Origin: a bacterium
GTDB taxonomy: Bacteria; Desulfobacterota; Deferrimicrobia; Deferrimicrobiales; Deferrimicrobiaceae
Assembly: GCA_020056545.1 (NCBI GenBank)
Contig: JAGVHM010000163.1
Location: 1-13,352 of the forward strand
DNA length: 13,352 nucleotides
Direction of reading: 5' to 3'
Below the pieces are notes generated by a model. That model was not told where the DNA came from, ran no database searches, and was given only the letters and a program-made list of their open reading frames with translations. Positions 1 to 6,170 of this stretch are shown here, one piece after another. Within the stretch, counting starts at the first letter, position 1; the number at the start of each line of letters is the position of its first letter. The translations under genes and the position numbers were made by a program.

Positions 1-1321
1 AGATGAGCACGTTGGAATCCACCGCTATTCCTATCGCCAGGATGACGCCGGCGATGCCGGGCAGGGTGAGAGTCGCCTCCAGCAGCGCCATCCCCGCCAG
101 CAGGAAGAGGATGTTGAAGATAAGCGCGAAGTCGGCCACCAGCCCGGAGAACCGGTAATAGAAGGCCATGAACAGCACGACGAGAAGCGCGCCGATGACG
201 CCCGCGCGGATCCCCTTCTGTATGGAGTCCTGGCCAAGGGACGGGCCCACGGTGACGTTCTGGATCACCTTGACTGGGGCGATCAGGGCGCCGGAGCGCA
301 GCACCACCGCAAGGTCCGCCGCCTCCTCGGCCGTGAAACTGCCGCTTATCTGGGCCTCCCCGCCGGAAATCCGCTCCTGGATCACCGGGGCGGACTTGAT
401 GTTTCCGTCCAGTATTATCGCGAGGCGCCGCTTTACGTTTTCAGCGGTAATCCGGTCGAAGATCTTCGTCCCCTGTGCGTCGAACGACACGGAAACGGCG
501 GCGCCGCCCTTGCTGGATTCGAAGTTGACCTTGGCGGACTTTATCTTGTCCCCGGTGAGTAGAGCGCGCTTCTTGACCACCATGGGGTTCTTCGCCATCT
601 TCCCGGTCTGCCTGTCGTTTGTGACCTGGAAAAGGAGCTGGGCGTCCTCGGGTATGTTCCCCTTCATCGCCTCCTCGACGCTGACCCCTTCATCAACGAG
701 CTTGAACTCCAGGAGGGCCACCTGGCTGACGAGCGCGATCGCCCTCTGCTGCTCCTTGAAGCCAGGAAGCTGAATGACTATGCGGTCGTCCCCTTCAGGG
801 ATCACCTGGGCTTCGCGCACTCCCTCCGGGTCGATCCGGTTCCTGATCGTGTCGACCCCCTGCGTGACGGCGTTCGCGCGGATCATCTGCACCTCGGCCG
901 GCTTCATGCGGCCGACCACCGTCGCCCCGTCCGCCCTGACATCGCCCAAAGCGAAATCGATGATTCCCATCTCTTCCTTCAGGAGGGACAAGGCCTTTCC
1001 CGCGAAATCGCCGGGGGGGAGCTTCAGCGAAAAACCGTCAGACCCTTCCTTTTGCCACCCAAGCACCGGGATCCCCTTGGCGCGGCATACCGCCCGCGAC
1101 TCGTCGGCGTACCGCAGCGTCGTGGTCTCGATCGCCTTGTCGATCTCAACGACCAGTCTGAGAAACACCCCTCCCTGGAGGTCAAGCCCAAGGCGGATCT
1201 TCGGCGCCTTCTTCCCCCAGGACTCGGGCAGGTTGTCGGTGAGACTGGGCAGCACCACCGCGATCGAAAAAACCGTCAAGACGGTTATAAGCGTCGTCCT
1301 CCAACGTATGCTCTTCCACAT
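1..1321 (-). CDS. secD: Protein translocase subunit SecD (3' end cut by window edge)
   Basis: SecD is an inner-membrane subunit of the SecDF complex, which uses the proton gradient to help pull proteins through SecYEG. The visible 440 residues start ATG-TGG-AAG at 1321. There is an N-terminal membrane segment (about residues 9-27), the family motif LGLDLQGG (44-51), and the periplasmic P1 region with NRIDPEGVREAQVIPEG (161-177) and RIVIQLPG (180-187). The usual GVxEP is GVREA here, a small deviation. Further motifs are GSFTAEEAADLAVVLRSGAL (327-346) and VGPSLGQDSI. Membrane segments follow, ending in IGIAVDSNVLI at the window edge. Asp435 in AVDSN matches the conserved transmembrane Asp of E. 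coli SecD (D519) needed for proton-driven function. Only the last helices are missing. It follows yajC, as is typical, and secF would be expected next, outside the window. The best ribosome site, AAGGAG at 1335-1340, is 13 bases from the ATG, which is rather far. Confidence 0.96.
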   Translation of the reverse strand, partial: MWKSIRWRTTLITVLTVFSIAVVLPSLTDNLPESWGKKAPKIRLGLDLQGGVFLRLVVEIDKAIETTTLRYADESRAVCRAKGIPVLGWQKEGSDGFSLKLPPGDFAGKALSLLKEEMGIIDFALGDVRADGATVVGRMKPAEVQMIRANAVTQGVDTIRNRIDPEGVREAQVIPEGDDRIVIQLPGFKEQQRAIALVSQVALLEFKLVDEGVSVEEAMKGNIPEDAQLLFQVTNDRQTGKMAKNPMVVKKRALLTGDKIKSAKVNFESSKGGAAVSVSFDAQGTKIFDRITAENVKRRLAIILDGNIKSAPVIQERISGGEAQISGSFTAEEAADLAVVLRSGALIAPVKVIQNVTVGPSLGQDSIQKGIRAGVIGALLVVLFMAFYYRFSGLVADFALIFNILFLLAGMALLEATLTLPGIAGVILAIGIAVDSNVLI

Positions 1322-1393
1322 GTCTGAACAGTCGCTCCTTTCCGCGCCTGCGGAGGTTACCCGTCCGCTTCCCTTCTATCCCTTTCTATCCCT
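1322..1393 (-). other. yajC-secD spacer with short tandem repeat and small hairpin
   Basis: This 72-base gap starts (minus strand) with about 2.4 copies of a 10-base unit read on the plus strand as CCCTTCTATC / CCTTTCTATC / CCTTC (1371-1395), which runs into the yajC stop. Just upstream of the secD ribosome site is a small inverted repeat, TCCGC (1341-1345) and GCGGA (1350-1354), with a 4-base loop. No promoter or terminator could be recognised. The hairpin is short and could be chance. Confidence 0.4.
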
Positions 1394-1735
1394 TCAGCCG
1401 GTCTTGGCTTCGGGGGAAGCCACTTCCTGGCTCTTGCCGGTCACAGCCGCACGGTTGATCTTGACGCGGACCTTGTCGGCTATCTCGAGAGTCACCGTCG
1501 TGTCCGTCAACCCCTTGACCTCACCGTGCAGCCCACCGCTCGTCACCACCTTGTCCCCGGGCTTGAGGCCCAGCAGGAACTCCTTCTGCTTCTTCGCCTG
1601 TTTCTGCTGGGGGCGGAATACCAGGAGATAGAATATCCCGAAGAACAGCACGGGCAGGACGAGGACTTCCATGCCGCCCCCTCCTCCCAAGCCCTTCGAA
1701 CCCATCGCGTATGCGATACCCGAAAACATGGTCAT
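1394..1735 (-). CDS. yajC: Sec translocon accessory protein YajC
   Basis: YajC is a small inner-membrane protein that associates with SecDF. The 113-residue product has a glycine-rich N-terminus, one membrane segment (about residues 23-40, ending LLVFRPQQKQAKKQ) and a basic cytoplasmic tail. The tail carries the family motif LKPGDKVVTSGGLHGEV (57-73) followed by VRVKINRAAV. The length is typical. The start at 1735 has a GGAGG site at 1741-1745 with 5-base spacing. A second in-frame ATG at 1729 (MTM) is 11 bases from that site and is less likely. The gene lies 18 bases after tgt and 72 before secD, in the common tgt-yajC-secD order. Confidence 0.97.
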   Translation of the reverse strand: MTMFSGIAYAMGSKGLGGGGGMEVLVLPVLFFGIFYLLVFRPQQKQAKKQKEFLLGLKPGDKVVTSGGLHGEVKGLTDTTVTLEIADKVRVKINRAAVTGKSQEVASPEAKTG

Positions 1736-1740
1736 CTTTA

Positions 1741-1745
1741 CCTCC
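1741..1745 (-). promoter_or_regulatory. Ribosome binding site of yajC
   Basis: GGAGG on the minus strand, 5 bases before the ATG at 1735. It favours this ATG over the in-frame ATG two codons later. Confidence 0.75.
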
Positions 1746-1753
1746 GGGGGTTT

Positions 1754-2863
1754 CTAATCGAACGCTGAACCGAGTGATTCTTTCATAAATTCCCCAAAAT
1801 TTCCAACCCTAATTGCCTGCCGGATCCTTTCCATCCACGTCGCATAGAAATGCAGGTTATGCACGGTGAGCAGCATGGAGGAGAGGATCTCCCGCTGCAT
1901 ATAGAGGTGCCGGAGGTAGGCGCGTGAGAACGACCGGCAGGTCGGGCAGCCGCAATTCTCGTCAGGCGGAAGCGGGTCCTCGGCGAAGCGCGCCTGCTTG
2001 ATCACGAGCGGCCCCGCGGATGTGAAGAGCATCCCGTTGCGCGCGTTGCGAGTCGGCAACACGCAGTCGAACATGTCGATTCCGCGGGAGACGGCGAAAA
2101 GAATGTCGGCGGGCGTACCCACACCCATAAGGTAACGTGGCCTTTCAGCCGGAAGGAGCGGGGCGGTCAGGTCCACCACTTCCCTCTGCAGTTCCGTTCC
2201 CTCGCCGACGCTAACTCCCCCGATGGCGTACCCGGGGAAATCGATGGAGCACACCTCCCCGGCGCTGCGTTTCCGCAGGTCCGGAAACATGCCGCCCTGC
2301 ACGATGCCGAACAGCCCCCCCTCCTCCCTGCTGCTCGCGGCGACGCTTCTTCGCGCCCAGCCGGCGGTTCGCCGCACCGATTCCTCCACCTCCCGGCGGC
2401 CTGCCGGGTATTCCACGCATTCGTCCAGTACCATCCTGATGTCAGACCCGAGCGCCTCCTGCACCGCGACCGCCTTCTCCGGCGAAAGCTCATGGAGCGA
2501 TCCGTCGATGTGCGAGCGGAAGGTCACCGCCTCGTCCGCGACCTTGCGAAGCGAACCGAGGGAGAACACCTGGTAGCCCCCGCTGTCCGTGAGAAGCGCG
2601 CGGTCCCATCCCATGAAACGGTGGAGCCCGCCAAGCTTCCGTATACGCTCGTGGCCGGGGCGCAGATAAAGATGATAGGTGTTGGACAGGACGCAGCCGT
2701 ATCCCATCTCCCGGAGCTGGTCGGGCCACACGCCTTTCACCGTTGCGGCCGTGCCCACCGGCAGGAAAGCCGGAGTGGGAATAGGCCCATGCTCGGTCGT
2801 TATCGTCCCGGTCCGGGCGGCGGTCCCCGCGTCGCGCGCGGTCACGTCAAACGAGATCGGCAT
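1754..2863 (-). CDS. tgt: tRNA-guanine transglycosylase (queuine tRNA-ribosyltransferase)
   Basis: Tgt swaps guanine-34 in GUN-anticodon tRNAs for preQ1 in the cytoplasm, in the queuosine pathway. The 369-residue TIM-barrel protein is of usual length. Visible landmarks are LTDSGGYQVFSL, with Asp93 matching the conserved substrate-pocket Asp, and DECVEYPAG (148-156). GIVQGGMFPDLR (186-197) and AIGGVSVGEG (213-222) follow. FDCVLPTRNARNG carries the nucleophile Asp266. The zinc site is C304-G-C306-PT-C309 plus His335. These positions sit two residues after the E. coli ones (D264, C302, C304, C307, H333). The start at 2863 is fixed by GGAGGT at 2868-2873. It follows queA, the next enzyme of the pathway, but is separated from it by a palindromic element (2883-2976). 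The yajC start lies 18 bases downstream. Confidence 0.98.
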   Translation of the reverse strand: MPISFDVTARDAGTAARTGTITTEHGPIPTPAFLPVGTAATVKGVWPDQLREMGYGCVLSNTYHLYLRPGHERIRKLGGLHRFMGWDRALLTDSGGYQVFSLGSLRKVADEAVTFRSHIDGSLHELSPEKAVAVQEALGSDIRMVLDECVEYPAGRREVEESVRRTAGWARRSVAASSREEGGLFGIVQGGMFPDLRKRSAGEVCSIDFPGYAIGGVSVGEGTELQREVVDLTAPLLPAERPRYLMGVGTPADILFAVSRGIDMFDCVLPTRNARNGMLFTSAGPLVIKQARFAEDPLPPDENCGCPTCRSFSRAYLRHLYMQREILSSMLLTVHNLHFYATWMERIRQAIRVGNFGEFMKESLGSAFD

Positions 2864-2867
2864 TCAT

Positions 2868-2873
2868 ACCTCC
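2868..2873 (-). promoter_or_regulatory. Ribosome binding site of tgt
   Basis: GGAGGT on the minus strand, 4 bases before the ATG at 2863. A second ATG overlaps at GTATGAATG but is out of frame. The site lies just outside the inverted repeat at 2883-2976, so folding of that element should leave it free. Confidence 0.75.
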
Positions 2874-2875
2874 AT

Positions 2876-2976
2876 AAAAACCGGGACGGTCCTGAGACCT
2901 CCTGTAGATATATCCACGCTTGGTGGATAACCAGATTACCTTTCGGCCTAAGAAAACCCTCACTCAGGACCGTCCC
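2876..2976 (-). terminator. Possible attenuator or weak terminator between queA and tgt
   Basis: Read on the minus strand, the 14-bp GC-rich stem ending CAGGACCGTCCC is followed by GGTTTTTA, which resembles an intrinsic terminator. The loop is unusually long (66 bases), although an inner 7-bp hairpin would shorten the effective distance. If active, it would reduce read-through from queA into tgt-yajC-secD. This is one reading of the same element described as a MITE-like repeat, and it is weakly supported. Confidence 0.3.
2883..2976. repeat. 94-bp MITE-like element with 14-bp perfect terminal inverted repeats
   Basis: GGGACGGTCCTGAG (2883-2896) and CTCAGGACCGTCCC (2963-2976) are perfect inverted copies that enclose 66 bases. 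Inside lies a second palindrome, TATCCAC (2911-2917), GCTTG loop, GTGGATA (2923-2929). The sequence TAAAAA occurs directly outside both ends (2875-2880 and 2977-2982), set off from the left arm by two C bases, and could be a 6-bp target duplication. The interior has a distinctly lower GC content than its neighbours. On the minus strand the queA stop TAG takes its last base from the repeat edge. I recognise no protein in the interior. It is either a small non-autonomous mobile element (MITE or REP type) or a long-loop hairpin acting on transcription. The palindromes are certain; the mobile origin is inferred. Confidence 0.7.
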
Positions 2977-4028
2977 TAAAAAATCAGCATCGCGTCGCCG
3001 TAGCTGAAAAACCGGTATCGCTCCGCCACCGCCTGCCGGTACGCCTCCCGTACCAGGTCCACGCCGGCGAAGGCCATCACGAGGGCCAGCAGGCTTGAAC
3101 GCGGGAGATGGAAGTTTGTAAGCATGGCGTCCACCGCGCGGAACCGGTACCCGGGGGTTATGAACAGTTTCGTCGTCCCTTCCGATGGGGCGACACGCCC
3201 GTCCCGGCCGGCGCACGTTTCCAGGACCCGAACGGATGTCGTCCCCACGGCGACGATCCTCCCCCCGCGGGCTCTCGCCTTCGAGACGGCGCCTGCGGTA
3301 ACTTTCCCGAGACGGTATTCTTCCGAATGGAGATCGTGTTCCTCCACCTCGTCGGCCCGTATCGTCCGGAACGTGCCGTATCCGATCGACAGCGTGACCT
3401 TCGCGGTCGAGACCCCACCGCGCCGTATCCGCGCGATCAGTTCCTTGTCGAAGTGCAGGCCCGCCGTGGGGGCGGCGACGGAGCCCCTGTGCCTTGCGTA
3501 CACAGTCTGGTACCGCTCGGCGTCCATCGCAAGGAGAGGATCGCCCGCCTTCCTGCGGATATATGGAGGAAGCGGGATCTCCCCCGCGCGGTCCACGGCC
3601 TCCTTGATGGATCCAGCCGCGGAAAGCCGGACCGACCAGCGGCCCTCCCCAAGACGGTCAAGGAGAATCGCCTCCAGATCATCGCCAATCCGGAAGCCCA
3701 TCCCCTCCCGGAGCCGCTTCGATGGCCTCGCCAGCGCCTCCCAGGTCTCTCCCCCGGCGGTGCGGTCTCCCATCGGCGCCAGAAGAAAAATCTCGACCGC
3801 TGCACCGGTCTCCTTTCGGGCGCGGAGACGGCCCCTTATCACCTTCGTGTCGTTCATCACGAGGAGATCGCCTTCCCGGAGAATATCTGCCAGGCTGGGA
3901 AACATCATATGCGCGATCTCCCCGGTCTTCCGGTTCACCGCCATCAGGCGCGAATCGCGGCGGCGTTCCGCGGGAGCCTGGGCGATCAGCCCTTGCGGTA
4001 GCGCATAATCGAGGACATCGGTCTTCAG
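2976..4028 (-). CDS. queA: S-adenosylmethionine:tRNA ribosyltransferase-isomerase QueA
   Basis: QueA transfers and isomerises the ribosyl group of S-adenosylmethionine onto preQ1-34 in tRNA to make epoxyqueuosine. Reading from the proposed start gives 350 residues, the usual length. The N-terminus KTDVLDYALPQGLIAQ matches the family opening. Further motifs are MNDTKVIRGRL (58-68), RYQTVYARHRGSVAAPTAGL (172-191) followed by HFD, HSEEY (234-238) and VGTTSVRVLE (261-270). Near the C-terminus are LTNFHLPRSSLLALVMAFAG (303-322) and FFSYGDAMLI. The frame has no ATG, GTG or TTG near the family start. The only in-frame candidate is CTG at 4026-4028, which overlaps the upstream TGA as CTGA. A longer reading from 4127 would add 33 unrelated residues overlapping the upstream gene. 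The next ATG (residue 29) would delete conserved sequence. The stop TAG is at 2976-2978. Confidence 0.95.
   Translation of the reverse strand: MKTDVLDYALPQGLIAQAPAERRRDSRLMAVNRKTGEIAHMMFPSLADILREGDLLVMNDTKVIRGRLRARKETGAAVEIFLLAPMGDRTAGGETWEALARPSKRLREGMGFRIGDDLEAILLDRLGEGRWSVRLSAAGSIKEAVDRAGEIPLPPYIRRKAGDPLLAMDAERYQTVYARHRGSVAAPTAGLHFDKELIARIRRGGVSTAKVTLSIGYGTFRTIRADEVEEHDLHSEEYRLGKVTAGAVSKARARGGRIVAVGTTSVRVLETCAGRDGRVAPSEGTTKLFITPGYRFRAVDAMLTNFHLPRSSLLALVMAFAGVDLVREAYRQAVAERYRFFSYGDAMLIF
4025..4028 (-). promoter_or_regulatory. CTGA stop-start overlap (probable CTG start of queA)
   Basis: The minus strand reads GCC-CAC-TGA for the end of the SpoIID-domain gene, and CTG-AAG-ACC for queA in the other frame. 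This mirrors the ATGA and GTGA overlaps seen elsewhere in the operon, but with CTG. No good Shine-Dalgarno sequence precedes it (only GGGACGGAA further upstream), so initiation would depend on coupling to upstream translation. Confidence 0.6.
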
Positions 4029-5299
4029 TGGGCGACACCCGCGAGTTCCGTCCCGGGGTAGTAGCGCGCGAGGATCTCCCGGTACGTCTTGCCCCTCTTC
4101 GCCATTCCGTTCGCCCCCCACTGGCACATGCCTACGCCGTGTCCGTACCCCTCTCCCGTTATCTTCCAGCCGTCGCCGGAGCGCGCAATTTCCATCTTGA
4201 GGCTCCTGACGCGCGCGTACCCCGCCACCCGGCGGAAGTCCGCTGCGGAAACGTCCCGGGAGACGCCGCCGGAGATGATGCGGATCCGGCTCGCCCTGCC
4301 GGTTGAGGACCTGGAGGCGATTCGGATCGCCGGATCGTCCTTCACCTGGACCCCGAGCGATCGGGCGACCCGCTTCCCTTCTTCAGCCGTCATCCTGTAA
4401 TCCCACCGGCGGACGGGGCTCTCGAGGCAGTCGTCGCAGGTGACGGAGCGCAGGAAGGAAAAGTCCTTCCCCCAGGCGTCCTTCGCGTTCTCGGTTTTTC
4501 CCCCGCAAGTCGAATGGTAAACCGCCCGCGCGAGTGCGCCGCCGTACGAAAGAACCTCGCCCCGCGTCGCCTCCGCCGCCTTCAGGAAGACGCTGTCGAT
4601 ATGATCCATCCCCTCGAATACCTGGTCTTCCACCCCGGCCACCAGGTCATGGGTCTGGTCGCGCGGCTTTTCCATGGAAAGAAGCGCGTAGGTGCGCACC
4701 GCCACCGCCAGCGCCGAGAGCGCCTCGTGCCTGAAGGACGGCGGCGCCTCCCTGCTGACGACGGCGGCGACGTACTCCTCCAGCGGAACCACCGCGACCG
4801 CGTAAAGCTCCCCCTTGCGGGCCGACACGCGGACTCTCGCGACGAGCGGTTTCCCGTCCACCCTGAGGCCGGAGGGCGAGGAGATGTCGATCGGGGAGTC
4901 GACCATCTTTCCCGCGCCCCACCGGATCTTCTCACCGATCGCCGACAGGATGACGCGCCCCGCCTCCCCTGCGACCGGGGTCCCGGCGGCGTTCCAAGCG
5001 CGTATCGAATCCCCTTCGATCCTGATGTCCTTCTGCGCGCCTCCGAGAAGAACGCGGACCGGCCGCCCGGGGGACGGCGCGGGGACCTTCAGGCCGGGGA
5101 GCGCGAAAGGGGGACGGGCCTGGAACGGAGGCGCGGCTGTCGCCGGCTCCCGCCCTGCGGGAACCGCCGGAGGCGACGGTGTTTCTCCCCGATGAGGGGC
5201 ACCTGCGCAGCCAATTAACAGCGTTGCTGCTCCGGTGAAAAAGAGAAGGAGCGCGACGGCGGCGATCGCGCTCCCCGATGAACGTTTGCCTTTCCCCAT
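4025..5299 (-). CDS. SpoIID/LytB-domain lipoprotein (putative peptidoglycan lytic transglycosylase)
   Basis: SpoIID-family enzymes cleave glycan strands stripped of stem peptides. In non-sporulating bacteria the related proteins are thought to act in envelope remodelling. The product has 424 residues. A basic N-terminus (MGKGKRSS) leads into a hydrophobic stretch and the lipobox LLIGC (Cys31), so it should be lipid-anchored. A Pro/Ala-rich linker spans about residues 34-78. The SpoIID domain begins at VRVLL (81-85). VPLEEYVAAVVSREAP (171-186) holds the expected catalytic Glu184. Other family motifs are EALSALAVAVRTYAL (192-206), STCGGKTENA (263-272) and GYGHGVGMCQWGANGMA (384-400). The start at 5299 gives the signal peptide directly. 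Its ribosome site is poor: AGGAGG lies about 22 bases upstream, inside the slipin end. A longer reading to 5674 overlaps the slipin gene and is rejected. The slipin stop lies 11 bases upstream, and the end overlaps queA. Confidence 0.93.
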   Translation of the reverse strand: MGKGKRSSGSAIAAVALLLFFTGAATLLIGCAGAPHRGETPSPPAVPAGREPATAAPPFQARPPFALPGLKVPAPSPGRPVRVLLGGAQKDIRIEGDSIRAWNAAGTPVAGEAGRVILSAIGEKIRWGAGKMVDSPIDISSPSGLRVDGKPLVARVRVSARKGELYAVAVVPLEEYVAAVVSREAPPSFRHEALSALAVAVRTYALLSMEKPRDQTHDLVAGVEDQVFEGMDHIDSVFLKAAEATRGEVLSYGGALARAVYHSTCGGKTENAKDAWGKDFSFLRSVTCDDCLESPVRRWDYRMTAEEGKRVARSLGVQVKDDPAIRIASRSSTGRASRIRIISGGVSRDVSAADFRRVAGYARVRSLKMEIARSGDGWKITGEGYGHGVGMCQWGANGMAKRGKTYREILARYYPGTELAGVAH

Positions 5300-5310
5300 G
5301 GAGGTGCGCG

Positions 5311-6114
5311 CTATGCTCCCTCCTGTGGAGGTTTGCCGCCCCCGGCCGGCGGGACAAAGGCGGCTTTCATCGCCTTCGCCACCTCGATGAACGGGGTGAA
5401 CAGGTCGATCGGCACGGGGAATATCGTCGTCGAGTTGTTCTCGGCGGCCACCTCCCGCAGCGTCTGCAGGAAACGAAGCTGCAGCGCAACCGGCTGGAGA
5501 CTGATGATCTGCGCGGCGTCCGCGAGCTTCTGCGCGGCCTGGAATTCCCCTTCCGCCCCGATAATCTTTGCGCGCCGCTCCCGCTCCGCCTCCGCCTGCT
5601 TGGCCATCGCCCGCTGCATCTCCTGCGGCAGGTCGATGTGCTTTATCTCCACCTTGGCGACCTTGATCCCCCACGGCTCGGTGTCCTTGTCGAGGATCAC
5701 CTGGATGTGCTCGTTGATTTTCTCACGCTCGGAGAGAAGGTCGTCCAGCTCCGCCTGTCCGCAAGTCGACCGCAGGGTCGTCTGGGCAAGCTGCGAGGTG
5801 GCGTAGAGGTAGTTTTCGACGCTGACGATCGCCCGGTTGGGGTCCAGCACGCGGAAGTAGAGCACCGCGCTCACCTTGATCGAGACGTTGTCCCGCGTGA
5901 TCACGTCCTGCGGGGGGACGTCCATCGCCACCACGCGCAGGTCGACGCGGACCATCTTGTCGATGACGGGTATTAGCAGGATAAGCCCGGGGCCCTTCGC
6001 CCCGATGACCCTGCCCAGCCGGAATACCACCCCGCGCTCGTACTCGTTCAGGATCTTGATGGCGCTGTAAAGAAACAGGACTCCGATGATGACAAGCGCT
6101 AAATAGGGAACCAT
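5311..6114 (-). CDS. Slipin (stomatin/prohibitin-type SPFH membrane protein)
   Basis: SPFH proteins form oligomeric membrane scaffolds, and bacterial slipins are typically encoded beside an NfeD protease, as here. With the start at 6114 the protein has 267 residues. One N-terminal membrane segment (about 3-19) leads into [18 protein letters not shown] (19-36). The SPFH core includes [20 protein letters not shown] (41-60), [13 protein letters not shown] (65-77) and YFRVLDP (86-92). A charged coiled-coil follows (about 164-205, [20 protein letters not shown]), then the family tail [11 protein letters not shown] (228-238). The start is set by AAGGAG at 6123-6128 with 8-base spacing. The frame stays open to a TTG at 6174 that overlaps the nfeD stop as TTGA and would add 20 residues, but those look unlike slipin N-termini. 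Confidence 0.95.
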   Translation of the reverse strand: MVPYLALVIIGVLFLYSAIKILNEYERGVVFRLGRVIGAKGPGLILLIPVIDKMVRVDLRVVAMDVPPQDVITRDNVSIKVSAVLYFRVLDPNRAIVSVENYLYATSQLAQTTLRSTCGQAELDDLLSEREKINEHIQVILDKDTEPWGIKVAKVEIKHIDLPQEMQRAMAKQAEAERERRAKIIGAEGEFQAAQKLADAAQIISLQPVALQLRFLQTLREVAAENNSTTIFPVPIDLFTPFIEVAKAMKAAFVPPAGGGKPPQEGA

Positions 6115-6122
6115 TCCCAACT

Positions 6123-6128
6123 CTCCTT
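6123..6128 (-). promoter_or_regulatory. Ribosome binding site deciding the slipin start
   Basis: AAGGAG on the minus strand, 8 bases before the ATG at 6114. It favours that ATG over the ATG at 6153 and the TTG at 6174, which lack an obvious site. Confidence 0.7.
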
Positions 6129-6170
6129 CCCGGTGGAAAAAATTGAAGACCATGTAACCCAGACCTTTTA

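Noticed and set aside
168..1631. Plus-strand open frames of 201 and 285 codons across the secD and yajC region
   Set aside because: The minus strand encodes clear SecD and YajC here, and the plus-strand products show no family features.
2864..2975. A preQ1 riboswitch in the gap between queA and tgt
   Set aside because: I could not match the gap to a preQ1 aptamer. Its structure is explained by a long perfect inverted repeat, and it lies between two genes of the pathway rather than before the first.
2842..3216. Open minus-strand frame running from the queA 3' region through the palindromic element, as a possible transposase remnant
   Set aside because: Its product shows no transposase motif I can recognise, and most of it is an alternative frame of queA.
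5300..5674. Upstream extension of the SpoIID-domain gene
   Set aside because: It overlaps the end of the slipin gene out of frame and would bury the lipoprotein signal peptide in the middle of the protein.
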